NCBI RefSeq assembly: GCF_019355055.1
Contig: NZ_CP048411.1
Coordinates: 2,755,501 to 2,819,500, forward strand
Source of the DNA: Pseudomonas sp. MTM4
GTDB lineage: Bacteria; Pseudomonadota; Gammaproteobacteria; Pseudomonadales; Pseudomonadaceae
Direction: 5' to 3'
DNA length: 64,000 bases
This document shows, in pieces, positions 16,267 through 24,654 of this stretch. Below the pieces are notes generated by a model. It was not told the origin of the DNA and made no database searches. It saw only the letters and a program-made list of their open reading frames with translations. Position numbers and translations under genes: made by a program. Position 1 is the first letter of the stretch. The number at the start of each line of letters is the position of its first letter.

Positions 16267-17635
16267 GTTGATGGCGATACTGCTGTTCGTCAGCATTTGC
16301 GTGGCATTGATGGCCGGCTACCCGGTGGCCTTCACCCTGGGTGGCGTCTCGCTGCTGTTCGCCGGCATTGGCATCCTGACCGGCACTTTCGATGCCGGCT
16401 ACCTGAGCGCTTTGCCGAACCGCCTGTTCGGCATCATGAACAACCAGACCATGCTTGCCGTGCCACTCTTCGTGTTCATGGGCGTAATGCTGGAAAAAAG
16501 CCGAGTGGCCGAAGACCTGCTCGAGTCCATGTCGCGGCTGTTCGGCACTCTGCGTGGCGGCTTGGCAATCTCCGTCTGCGTGGTGGGCGCGCTGCTTGCC
16601 GCCAGCACCGGCATCGTCGGCGCTACGGTTGTGACCATGGGCCTGCTGGCGCTGCCGACCATGTTGCGCCGCGGCTACGACCCGGCCATCTCCACTGGCA
16701 CACTCGCCGCCACCGGCACCCTGGGCCAGATCATTCCGCCTTCGATCGTACTGGTACTGCTGGGTGACGTGATGTCTAGCGCCTATCAGCAGGCGCAGCT
16801 GAAGATGGGCATCTTCTCGCCGAAGACCGTCTCGGTCGGCGATCTGTTCATTGGCGCGTTGCTTCCCGGCCTGCTACTGGTCGGCCTGTATATCCTCTAC
16901 ATCATCGCCGTTGCCGTGCTGCAGCCGAAGAAGCTGCCGGCCCTGCCGCAGGAAGAACTCGGCCCGATCGAGTGGGGCAAGCTGATCAATGCGTTGGTGC
17001 CTCCGCTGCTGCTGATCAGCGCGGTGCTCGGCTCGATCCTCGCGGGCTACGCAACGCCCACCGAGGCCGCGGCTCTCGGCGCGCTGGGCGCGATGATTCT
17101 GGCCTTCTACAAGGGCAAATTGAATTTCGGCCAGCTGCGCGATGTCGCCTACGGCACCACCGAAATCACCGCGATGGTATTTCTGATCCTGATCGGCGCT
17201 TCGCTGTTCTCGCTGGTGTTCCGCGGCTTCGGCGGCGAAGCACTGATCGAAGATGTGTTCGCACAGCTGCCAGGCGGCGTGCTCGGCGCATTCTTCCTGG
17301 TCATGGTGGTGATATTCCTGCTGGGCTTCATCTTGGACTTCATCGAGATCACCTTCGTGGTAGTGCCCATCGTCGGCCCGGTGCTGCTGGCCATGGGCCT
17401 GGATCCAGTGTGGCTCGGCGTGATGATCGCCCTGAACCTGCAGACCTCGTTCCTCACGCCGCCGTTCGGCTTCGCTCTGTTCTACCTACGTGGCGTGACA
17501 CCGAAATCCGTGCCCACCAGCACCATCTACAAAGGCGTGGTGCCCTTCATCCTGATCCAGCTGCTGCTACTGGTGATCGCCTATCAGTTCCCCGGATTGG
17601 TCACCTGGCTGCCCGAGCAGATTTACGGCAAATAG
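16259..17635 (+). CDS. TRAP transporter large permease subunit (DctM)
   Basis: A 458-residue polytopic inner-membrane transporter with about 11-12 helices. DctM-family landmarks are visible: the PVAFTLGGVSLLFAGIG start, GGLAISVCVVGALLAASTG, the TLGQIIPPSIVLVLLGD stretch and NLQTSFLTPPFGFALFYLRG near the C-terminus. It is slightly longer than E. coli-type DctM (about 425), which is usual for the TakP-associated subgroup. It catalyses substrate/Na+ symport with DctQ. It overlaps dctQ by 8 bases and is followed by a strong hairpin terminator. Confidence 0.94.
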   Translation: MAELMAILLFVSICVALMAGYPVAFTLGGVSLLFAGIGILTGTFDAGYLSALPNRLFGIMNNQTMLAVPLFVFMGVMLEKSRVAEDLLESMSRLFGTLRGGLAISVCVVGALLAASTGIVGATVVTMGLLALPTMLRRGYDPAISTGTLAATGTLGQIIPPSIVLVLLGDVMSSAYQQAQLKMGIFSPKTVSVGDLFIGALLPGLLLVGLYILYIIAVAVLQPKKLPALPQEELGPIEWGKLINALVPPLLLISAVLGSILAGYATPTEAAALGALGAMILAFYKGKLNFGQLRDVAYGTTEITAMVFLILIGASLFSLVFRGFGGEALIEDVFAQLPGGVLGAFFLVMVVIFLLGFILDFIEITFVVVPIVGPVLLAMGLDPVWLGVMIALNLQTSFLTPPFGFALFYLRGVTPKSVPTSTIYKGVVPFILIQLLLLVIAYQFPGLVTWLPEQIYGK

Positions 17636-17643
17636 CAGCACGC

Positions 17644-17675
17644 AGACGCCCGTTTAGACGGGCGTCTCGCTTTTC
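17644..17675 (+). terminator. rho-independent terminator after dctQM
   Basis: Stem AGACGCCCGT / ACGGGCGTCT with a TTAG loop, followed by CGCTTTT, nine bases after the dctM stop. Confidence 0.85.
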
Positions 17676-17728
17676 GGCAGAGGGTTTAGGCGCGATCATA
17701 TGCGCAAAGCCGCCATCGCCAATCGCCC

Positions 17729-18961
17729 ATGCCCCCCCATTCCGCCAGCTACCCGCAACTTGCCGAACGCTTCGAGCAGCTCGACGCGTTCTTACTGCGG
17801 CATCAGCCTTTGTGGCAACCGCGGCCGTTCACTCAGCACCACCTCGGGTGGGAAACAGATCATCCCGAGCTGGCGCGCTGGCTACGTGGCCGTTCGCTGG
17901 AAGCAGCCGAAGCGGCGCATAACCACCCCGCCGACCTGCCGGCGCCCGCCCCGTTTCCGCAACTGGCCGCGCAAGCCGTTGCGCTGAGCCACGTGGACGA
18001 ACTGCCTCATTCACCACATCACCCAATCGACTCACGACAATCGGTTGACGTACCCGGGCGAAAATGGCTGCAGATCCAAGCGTTCGGCTCAGCATTGGCG
18101 TTCGCCGAAGCGCCTCGACACTGGCTCGACTGGTGCGCAGGCAAAGGCCACCTCGGGCGACGGCTTACCAGTACTGGCAACATGTTGACCTGTCTGGAAT
18201 GGGACCCAGCTCTGGTCGCAGCGGGTAACCTGCTCAGCCAGCGATTGGGTATCGACGCGAAACATCTCCAACAAGACGTGATGAGCGAGGAAGCCGCTGC
18301 ATGGCTCAGCCCGACCGTAACCCCTGTGGCGCTGCATGCGTGCGGCGATCTCCACGTGCGCCTGATCGACCTGAGCATCACGCAGCATTGCCGTCAGCTG
18401 GCAATCGCACCCTGCTGTTACAACCGCATCCAGACCGACCACTATCAGCCGCTGTCACAACTGGCCGCACGGTCGGCGCTCGCCTTGTCGCGCGACGATC
18501 TCGGCCTCCCACTCAGCGAAACGGTGACCGCCGGCGCCCGCGAACGCCGTCAGCGCGACCATTCCATGGCCTGGCGCCTGGGCTTCGACCTGCTCCAGCG
18601 CGAGCTGCGCGGTGAGGACGATTACCTGCCAACACCGTCACTGCCGACCAGCTGGTTGAAGAAAGGCTTCGAACGTTACTGCCGGGACCTGGCAGCCCTG
18701 AAAGCACTCCCCGAACCGCCCGCCCTGGACTGGAGCGCGCTCGAACGCCGCGGCTGGCAGCGCCTTGCTGAAGTTCGCAACCTGGAACTGCTGCGTGGCC
18801 TGTTCCGCCGACCGCTGGAGCTCTGGCTGTTGCTCGACCGCGCTCTATTGCTCTCTGAAAAGGGCTATGAGGTACGGCTCGGCACCTTCTGCCCTTCCGA
18901 AATCACGCCGCGCAATCTGCTGCTGCTTGCAGAGCTCGACGTACCAAGCGCAACCACTTGA
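17729..18961 (+). CDS. class I SAM-dependent methyltransferase (Methyltransf_32 type)
   Basis: A 410-residue predicted cytosolic methyltransferase. The AdoMet-binding motif I is DWCAGKGHLGRRL (about 143-155), followed by an acidic motif II (TCLEWDPALVAAG) and VALHACGDLHVRL. The segment LAIAPCCYNRIQ resembles the PCCxH-like active-site motif of Methyltransf_32 proteins. The substrate is unknown; tRNA or other RNA targets are possible for this family but not shown. The ATG at 17729 is the only start giving the usual N-terminus, though its ribosome binding site is poor. It stands alone between the TRAP operon and tRNA-Thr. Confidence 0.8.
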   Translation: MPPHSASYPQLAERFEQLDAFLLRHQPLWQPRPFTQHHLGWETDHPELARWLRGRSLEAAEAAHNHPADLPAPAPFPQLAAQAVALSHVDELPHSPHHPIDSRQSVDVPGRKWLQIQAFGSALAFAEAPRHWLDWCAGKGHLGRRLTSTGNMLTCLEWDPALVAAGNLLSQRLGIDAKHLQQDVMSEEAAAWLSPTVTPVALHACGDLHVRLIDLSITQHCRQLAIAPCCYNRIQTDHYQPLSQLAARSALALSRDDLGLPLSETVTAGARERRQRDHSMAWRLGFDLLQRELRGEDDYLPTPSLPTSWLKKGFERYCRDLAALKALPEPPALDWSALERRGWQRLAEVRNLELLRGLFRRPLELWLLLDRALLLSEKGYEVRLGTFCPSEITPRNLLLLAELDVPSATT

Positions 18962-18993
18962 AATAGGCGATGCAAACAAGCGCCAACAAACTG

Positions 18994-19021
18994 TTTACTC
19001 GCGCTAAGCAATCGCTATAAT
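18994..19021 (+). promoter_or_regulatory. sigma-70 promoter of tRNA-Thr
   Basis: The -10 hexamer TATAAT (19016-19021) is perfect. A -35 TTTACT (18994-18999) lies 16 bp upstream. Transcription should start near 19028, nine bases before the mature tRNA. Confidence 0.75.
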
Positions 19022-19036
19022 GGCGCCCATCTTTTA

Positions 19037-19112
<76 letters not shown>

Positions 19113-19115
19113 TAC

Positions 19116-19153
19116 AAAACAAAGGCTTGCAGCAATGCAGGCCTTTGTTTTTT
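19116..19153 (+). terminator. rho-independent terminator of tRNA-Thr
   Basis: AAAACAAAGGC pairs with GCCTTTGTTTT, with a small inner TGCA/TGCA stem and a run of six T. Confidence 0.88.
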
Positions 19154-19307
19154 CTGTCGTACGCAAAACGGCGTCGATAAACGGCTAAGCGGAAATCATC
19201 CCCCGCGCCTCTTCGCTACCGCAGCCGAAACCATAGGTCCGCTCCAGACTCCAGACGAGGCTCCGCATCGTCGAGATTTGTTGGCAGAACCCTTGAGGGA
19301 ATCCCGC

Positions 19308-21527
19308 ATGGAAATCAAGGTTAATTTTCTCGACAACCTTCGACTTGAAGCCAAGTTCGATGACTTCACTGTGGTGGCTGATCAACCGATCCGCTACAAA
19401 GGCGATGGCTCGGCACCCGGCCCGTTCGATTACTTCCTGGCCTCGTCAGCATTGTGCGCAGCTTACTTTGTGAAGTTGTACTGCCAGACGCGCGATATCC
19501 CTACCGACAATATCCGCCTTTCACAGAACAATATTGTTGACCCAGAAAATCGCTATAACCAGATTTTCAAGATTCAAGTCGAGCTGCCGGCGGATATCTC
19601 CGACAAGGACCGCCAGGGCATCCTGCGCTCCATAGACCGCTGCACCGTTAAAAAGGTGGTGCAAACCGGGCCTGAGTTCGTCATCGAAGAAGTCGAAAAC
19701 CTCGATGCCGATGCTCAGGCACTGCTGATGCTCGATACGGACTCCAATGCCAGCACCTATATCGCTGGCAAGGACCTCCCGCTAGAACAGACCATCGCCA
19801 ACATGTCGGCCATTCTGGCGGGCCTCGGCATGAAGATTGAAATTGCCTCCTGGCGCAATATCGTCCCCAACGTGTGGTCGCTGCATATCCGTGACGCGCA
19901 GTCGCCGATGTGCTTCACCAATGGCAAGGGTGCTACGAAAGAAGCGGCCCTGGCCTCGGCATTGGGCGAATTCATCGAGCGGCTCAATTGCAACTTCTTC
20001 TACAACGATCAGTTCTGGGGCGAAGAGATCGTCGACGCGCCGTTCGTGCATTACCAAGATGAACGCTGGTTCAAGCCTGGCCGCAACGATGCGCTACCGG
20101 CAGAAATCCTCGACGAGTACTGCCTGACGTTCTACAACCCCGATGGCGAGCTGCGTGGGTCGCATCTGATCGATACCAACTCCGGCAACGAAGCGCGCGG
20201 TATCTGCTCGCTGCCCTTCGTACGTCAGTCAGATGACGAGGTGGTGTATTTCCCGTCCAACCTTATTGAGAACCTGTACCTCAGCAACGGCATGAGCGCC
20301 GGCAACACGCTGGCCGAAGCACAGGTGCAATGCCTGTCGGAAATCTTCGAGCGTGCGGTAAAGCGCCAAATCCTCGAAGGCGAAATGGCCCTGCCGGACG
20401 TGCCGCAAGACGTGCTGGCGAAATATCCCGGCATTGTCGCGGGTATCCGAAGCCTGGAAGAACAGGGCTTCCCTGTGCTGGTGAAGGATGCGTCGCTGGG
20501 CGGTGAATTTCCGGTGATGTGCGTCACCTTGATGAACCCGCGTACCGGCGGTGTGTTTGCCTCGTTCGGCGCGCACCCCAGTTTCGAGATAGCGCTTGAG
20601 CGCAGCCTGACGGAGTTACTGCAAGGCCGCAGTTTTGAAGGGCTGAACGATCTGCCCCAACCTACCTTCGAAGGCTACGCATTAACGGAACCGAACAACT
20701 TCGTCGAACACTTCATTGATTCCAGCGGGGTCGTGTCGTGGCGCTTCTTCAGTGCCAAGGCAGATTTCGAGTTCGTTGAGTGGGACTTTTCGAGCCAGGG
20801 CGGCTCCAGTGAAAAAGAAAACGCCAACGCCGAAGAGGCCGCCACGTTGTTCGGCATTCTCGAAGCCATGGGCAAGGAAGTGTATATGGCGGTTTATGAC
20901 CAGTTAGGCGCAACCGCTTGCCGTATTCTGGTGCCGGATTACTCGGAGATTTACCCGGTCGACGATTTGATCTGGGATAACACCAACAAGGCGTTGTTCT
21001 TTCGCGAAGACATCCTGAATTTGCATCGCCTGGGCAATGACGAATTGCGTGCACTGGTCGAGCGATTGGTCGAAAGCGAACTGGATGACTACACCGATAT
21101 CACCACCTTGATCGGTATTGAGTTTGACGACAACACAGCTTGGGGCCAGCTAACGATCCTTGAGCTGAAGCTGCTGATCTATCTTGCCCTGCAGCAAAAT
21201 GATGAAGCGAAAGAGCTTGTGGAAACCTTCCTGCAGTTCAACGACAACACCGTCGAACGCGATTTGTTCTATCAGGCCGTGAATGTAGTGCTTGAAGTAC
21301 AACTGGACGACGAACTTGAGCTGGCCGATTACGAAGTCAACTTCCGCAGAATGTTTGGCAATGAGCGGATGGACGCTGCAATCGGTTCGGTGAACGGCAA
21401 CGTTCGCTTCTTCGGCTTGACGCCGACCAGCATGAAACTGGAAGGCCTCGACAGGCACCTGCGCTTGATTGAAAGCTACAAGAAGCTGCACAGCGCCCGG
21501 GCAAGTGCTGCAGCGCTGGCTCGCTAA
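19308..21527 (+). CDS. OsmC-YcaO fusion protein
   Basis: A 739-residue protein with an N-terminal OsmC-like domain (about 1-145) fused to a YcaO domain (about 190-560) and a helical, TPR-like acidic C-terminal part (about 600-739). The OsmC part keeps both redox cysteines (Cys50 in SSALCAAYF and Cys112 in IDRCTVKK). The YcaO part shows the glutamate-rich ATP-binding region around GKGATKEAALASALGEFIER. Stand-alone YcaO of E. coli (586 residues) is linked to RimO-dependent methylthiolation of ribosomal protein S12; other YcaO proteins activate amide backbones with ATP. The ATG at 19308 has GAGGGA upstream; the longer frame starting at 19098 overlaps the tRNA and terminator and is rejected. No precursor peptide or TfuA-like partner is nearby. 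The activity of the fusion is not known to me. Confidence 0.9.
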   Translation: MEIKVNFLDNLRLEAKFDDFTVVADQPIRYKGDGSAPGPFDYFLASSALCAAYFVKLYCQTRDIPTDNIRLSQNNIVDPENRYNQIFKIQVELPADISDKDRQGILRSIDRCTVKKVVQTGPEFVIEEVENLDADAQALLMLDTDSNASTYIAGKDLPLEQTIANMSAILAGLGMKIEIASWRNIVPNVWSLHIRDAQSPMCFTNGKGATKEAALASALGEFIERLNCNFFYNDQFWGEEIVDAPFVHYQDERWFKPGRNDALPAEILDEYCLTFYNPDGELRGSHLIDTNSGNEARGICSLPFVRQSDDEVVYFPSNLIENLYLSNGMSAGNTLAEAQVQCLSEIFERAVKRQILEGEMALPDVPQDVLAKYPGIVAGIRSLEEQGFPVLVKDASLGGEFPVMCVTLMNPRTGGVFASFGAHPSFEIALERSLTELLQGRSFEGLNDLPQPTFEGYALTEPNNFVEHFIDSSGVVSWRFFSAKADFEFVEWDFSSQGGSSEKENANAEEAATLFGILEAMGKEVYMAVYDQLGATACRILVPDYSEIYPVDDLIWDNTNKALFFREDILNLHRLGNDELRALVERLVESELDDYTDITTLIGIEFDDNTAWGQLTILELKLLIYLALQQNDEAKELVETFLQFNDNTVERDLFYQAVNVVLEVQLDDELELADYEVNFRRMFGNERMDAAIGSVNGNVRFFGLTPTSMKLEGLDRHLRLIESYKKLHSARASAAALAR

Positions 21528-21568
21528 CCGCTTGATGCGCAGTTCATGCGCCCTGTTCGCGTATGAGG

Positions 21569-21593
21569 AAGCCAGGCAGCGCCTGGCTTTTTT
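21569..21593 (+). terminator. rho-independent terminator of the OsmC-YcaO gene
   Basis: AAGCCAGGC / GCCTGGCTT with an AGC loop, followed by a T-run, 42 bases after the stop. Confidence 0.9.
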
Positions 21594-21681
21594 GTAGGCC
21601 CTCGCCAACCAGGGCGTGCTTGTACATCGCAATTGCCCGGCCTGTCAGGCCCGGCATCCCCGCGCCGCCGTGTAGCGATTT

Positions 21682-22389
21682 TCACGGCGCATCGTGAAAG
21701 ATGATCCCTGTCGCGTAGCGGTTCCAGAGCGGACCCGACTGACCCCGTGACGCATGCTGACCCGATAAAAGCCCCGTTTCCCGGGAACCGGGCGATGTTG
21801 AACGGCAAACACCACAGCGTCTCCTTGCTCGAGGGGGACGACTTCTACGCGCGACTGCATCCTGGGACGTTGCTCGGTCAATACGAACTCACCACCGGTG
21901 AAATCAACGCCCGGCCGAGACAGCAGAACCGTGGCCTGCAGAGAAAAGAAGTGTTCCGCATAGACGTCCTGGTGCAGGCAGTTGTAATCGTCCTGGCCGT
22001 ACCGCAGCAGGCAGAGGCGTAGGCCGCGGCTGCCCAGCAGCGTGGCATCCAGCAAGGAATCGGCCAGATCCTGGGGGTAACGTACGGAAAGACGTAAAGC
22101 CTGATTCCAGCGGTTGGCTATCGGCACTAAACGGGATAGAGCGCCGCCCTCAATTGGGATATGCACAGCACAAGCGGGTAACCAAAATCTTTGTATTCGC
22201 CACGGCAAAACCGTGACGCTGCATGACGACTCGGGTCCGAAAACCGTCGTCATGTTCATACAATCCGGCGAGCCACTCGCATTCACTCATCGACAGTAGG
22301 CTTCTGAAGACGGTGTGACCGCGCGCGTCCAAGTCGTCTATGGCCTGGGGCCAATCGTACCCACAAATCCGTTGTGCGATCGCCTCAGC
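21682..22389 (-). pseudogene. 2OG-Fe(II) oxygenase pseudogene (three frameshifts)
   Basis: Reading the minus strand through frame changes rebuilds a typical pseudomonad 2OG-Fe(II) dioxygenase of about 235 residues. Segment 1 (from 22389; start uncertain, possibly up to 22482) reads AEAIAQRICGYDWPQAIDD and on to RVVMQRHGF. After a probable one-base loss the next frame gives RGEYKDFGYPL to AALYP. A second shift gives VPIANRWNQAL through DYNCLHQDVYAEHFF (iron ligands H and D) and FTGGEFVLTEQRPR to HGVSRVRSG. A third shift gives NRYATGIIFHDAP, then TGA at 21684-21682. A functional copy would catalyse 2-oxoglutarate-dependent oxidation of an unknown substrate. No single start-to-stop frame remains. 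Sequencing error is possible but three independent shifts argue for true decay. Confidence 0.82.
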
Positions 22390-22714
22390 GCTTGAGTCGT
22401 CTGGGTCAGCCGTTGTTCTGGGTTTTCCCTGCAGAGTACTCGCCGTGTGCAGCCAAGGCCTGGTCAATTCAACGCTCAGCAATGACGGGGAAACGGCGGT
22501 CTTTTCGGCGTAAGGCTTAGATCGCGCTAGTCCAGGTTACGCCGGGTTGGCCCTAGTGTGACCAGGTGCGCCTGCCCCTGTATGCCGGTTCTGGCTTTCG
22601 AAGACGGGCATGAGGATGGGATTGAAAGAGGAAGCAGGTACGAAGCTCGCCGGAACGCATAGCGGCAGTGTTACTAGGTTTGCTGGCTGAAGCTACTGGG
22701 GGCAACACATACAA

Positions 22715-22746
22715 AAAAGCCCCGCATCGTGAGATGCGGGGCTTTT
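22715..22746. terminator. bidirectional rho-independent terminator
   Basis: Perfect 14-bp stem AAAAGCCCCGCATC / GATGCGGGGCTTTT with loop GTGA. The A-tract is longer on the left, so the U-tract is best for minus-strand transcripts. No protein gene ends nearby on either strand. Confidence 0.8.
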
Positions 22747-22951
22747 CTGTTTGGCGCTGAGTCCTGTTCCTTTGAGCCGCTCCGAGCGGCAATTCCCTAC
22801 GCCCATCCAGGCGCTTGCGAGATCCTTCGCGGCAGCTTTGCCGACGGCCCGAACGTGGCGGGCCGTGCGCCGTGCTAGGCGATCCATGACGCGTCGAAAC
22901 GGGTTATGGAGCGGCTAACAAGCGGCGCAGGGTTAAGAGCGGGTGTGATGG

Positions 22952-22968
22952 CAAAAGTTCAACTTTTG
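22952..22968. promoter_or_regulatory. AT-rich 17-bp palindrome
   Basis: CAAAAGTT C AACTTTTG is a perfect palindrome in otherwise GC-rich DNA, about 360 bases before the flippase gene. It is a candidate operator; the factor is unknown. Confidence 0.35.
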
Positions 22969-23325
22969 AAATGAAAAGGCCACCAGGATTAAGCGGCACG
23001 ATCGGCCAAAGCCCATCTTCGTGACGATACCGCTGATCGGGGCGCGCTCCGCAGGTCGGCGGATTCCTGTTTTTCCAAGCCCGCACGCCCCGCCAGGCGC
23101 TTTAGCCCGCACATGCCGCGAATACAGGGTTCGGTCGGCATAGCCATTGGCCAGGCAGCAACAGCGCCGAACATTGGTAACGGTCTCGATACATTTCCGT
23201 TCCGCGGATCATCGGAACATGAGGGGGTTACTGCGGTCAGCTGAGCGTCGCCGCACTCCAGCGCAACAAACCGGGCATATGACTGCCACCACGGAGCCAG
23301 CAGCCTTGAGGAGTTAGGCCATTCG

Positions 23326-24654
23326 ATGACAGCGATCCATACCCTTTTCAACAAGCTCAAGCTTTACCTCTTCAACGCCTCCTGGATGATGGCGGAGCGG
23401 CTTTTACACATCGGCGTAGGTTTTCTCACGGCGATACTGCTGGCGCGGTATCTAGGACCGGAGCAGTTCGGCATCCTCTCCTACGCGATTTCGATGACGG
23501 CCATCTTCGCCTCCGCCGGGCACATGGGCCTCGCCGGGCTGGTGGTGCGCGAGGTGGTCCAGCAGCCGGATAAAATACCGGAAACACTCGGCACCACCTT
23601 CGTGCTGAAGCTGACCGGGATGACCATCGGCTTCACGCTGATCCTCATCTACTCGCTGCTGTTCGAAGAAATCGGCGGCACCGAATTCTGGATGCTGTTG
23701 ATCGTCTCGACGGCGATCTTCTTTCAGACCTTCGACGTGGTCGAGTACTGGTTCCAGTCGCAGGTGCAGGCCAAGTACCCGGCGATCGCCAAATCCACTG
23801 CGATTTTGCTGTCGGCCGGTCTCAAGCTGTTGCTGGCCCTTGGCGGTGCCGGCGTGGTGGCCTTCGCGTTTGCCCATACCGCGCAGTTCGTGCTTGCGGC
23901 GGTGATTCTGGCGATGCTCTATAAGGGCACGACGACCGTCTCGCTGATGAGCTGGAAGGCAAGTTTCGCCAAGGCGAAGGAGCTGCTCAGCCAGGGCTGG
24001 ATCATTTACCTCGGCTCGATCTTCGCGGTGATCTACATGAAGATCGATCAGGTGATGCTCAAGTGGATGGTCGGCGCCGAAGAGGTCGGCGTTTATGCAG
24101 TCGCCGCGCAGCTCTCCGAGGCCTGGTATTTCCTGCCGACGGCCATCGTTGCTTCCTTCTTTCCCAAGTTGATCAAGCTGCATGCGGCCGATGCGGCGCG
24201 TTTCAACCTGCGTTTCCAGCAATTGCTGGATGTGCTGTTCATTCTTGCCATCGCCGTTGCGGTGCTGGTGTCGCTCGTCGCCGGGCCGCTGATCGCACTG
24301 CTGTTCGGCGCCGAATACCAAAACTCCGCATCGATTCTCACCATCCATATCTGGGGTGGTGTGTTCATTTTCATGCGCGCGGCGTTCAGCCGCTGGATCC
24401 TGATCGAAGGCGCGCTGATGTTTTCGCTGATCACCCAGAGCCTTGGCGCGCTGGCCAATATCGGCCTGAATCTGGTGCTGATTCCCCATTACGGTGGTGA
24501 AGGTGCTGCTATGGCGACGCTGATTTCCTATGCCGTCGCCTCCTACGCCGCGCTGCTGGTGCACAAGAAGACCCGGCCGGTGTTCTACATGATGACCAAA
24601 TCCATGTTCAGTCCATTCCGTTATGCATTCAGTGCCGTAGGAGCCAGTCGATGA
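23326..24654 (+). CDS. Wzx-like oligosaccharide flippase
   Basis: A 442-residue integral membrane protein of the MATE/Wzx (polysaccharide biosynthesis, PST) superfamily with about 12 hydrophobic segments. The N-terminal signature ARYLGPEQFGILSYAIS is characteristic, as is the internal LFGAEYQNSASIL motif. It is expected to flip an undecaprenyl-linked glycan across the inner membrane. The gene opens a three-gene operon; its stop overlaps the next start (ATGA). No glycosyltransferase, polymerase or initiating transferase lies nearby, so the glycan must be made by distant genes or the locus is a remnant. The ATG at 23326 is the first in frame, with GAGGAG somewhat far upstream. Confidence 0.9.
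   Translation: MTAIHTLFNKLKLYLFNASWMMAERLLHIGVGFLTAILLARYLGPEQFGILSYAISMTAIFASAGHMGLAGLVVREVVQQPDKIPETLGTTFVLKLTGMTIGFTLILIYSLLFEEIGGTEFWMLLIVSTAIFFQTFDVVEYWFQSQVQAKYPAIAKSTAILLSAGLKLLLALGGAGVVAFAFAHTAQFVLAAVILAMLYKGTTTVSLMSWKASFAKAKELLSQGWIIYLGSIFAVIYMKIDQVMLKWMVGAEEVGVYAVAAQLSEAWYFLPTAIVASFFPKLIKLHAADAARFNLRFQQLLDVLFILAIAVAVLVSLVAGPLIALLFGAEYQNSASILTIHIWGGVFIFMRAAFSRWILIEGALMFSLITQSLGALANIGLNLVLIPHYGGEGAAMATLISYAVASYAALLVHKKTRPVFYMMTKSMFSPFRYAFSAVGASR

Larger units (their letters stand above)
22483..23325. other. 843-bp region without a recognisable gene
   Basis: Short ORFs on both strands have no family resemblance, and the minus-strand ones run across the hairpin at 22715-22746. Visible elements are that terminator, an AT-rich palindrome at 22952-22968 and an imperfect long stem (CGGGGCGCGC at 23038, GCACGCCCCG at 23083). 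A GAGGAG sequence lies about 12 bases before the flippase start. It could hold a small RNA or the leader of the 23326-26893 operon. Confidence 0.5.

Noticed and set aside
22150..22482. Minus-strand ORF of 110 codons as a stand-alone protein
   Set aside because: Its internal part is the first segment of a frameshifted 2OG oxygenase; treated as pseudogene instead.
22693..22887. 64-codon minus-strand ORF across the terminator region
   Set aside because: It runs through the perfect hairpin at 22715-22746 and has no recognisable similarity, so it is probably non-coding.
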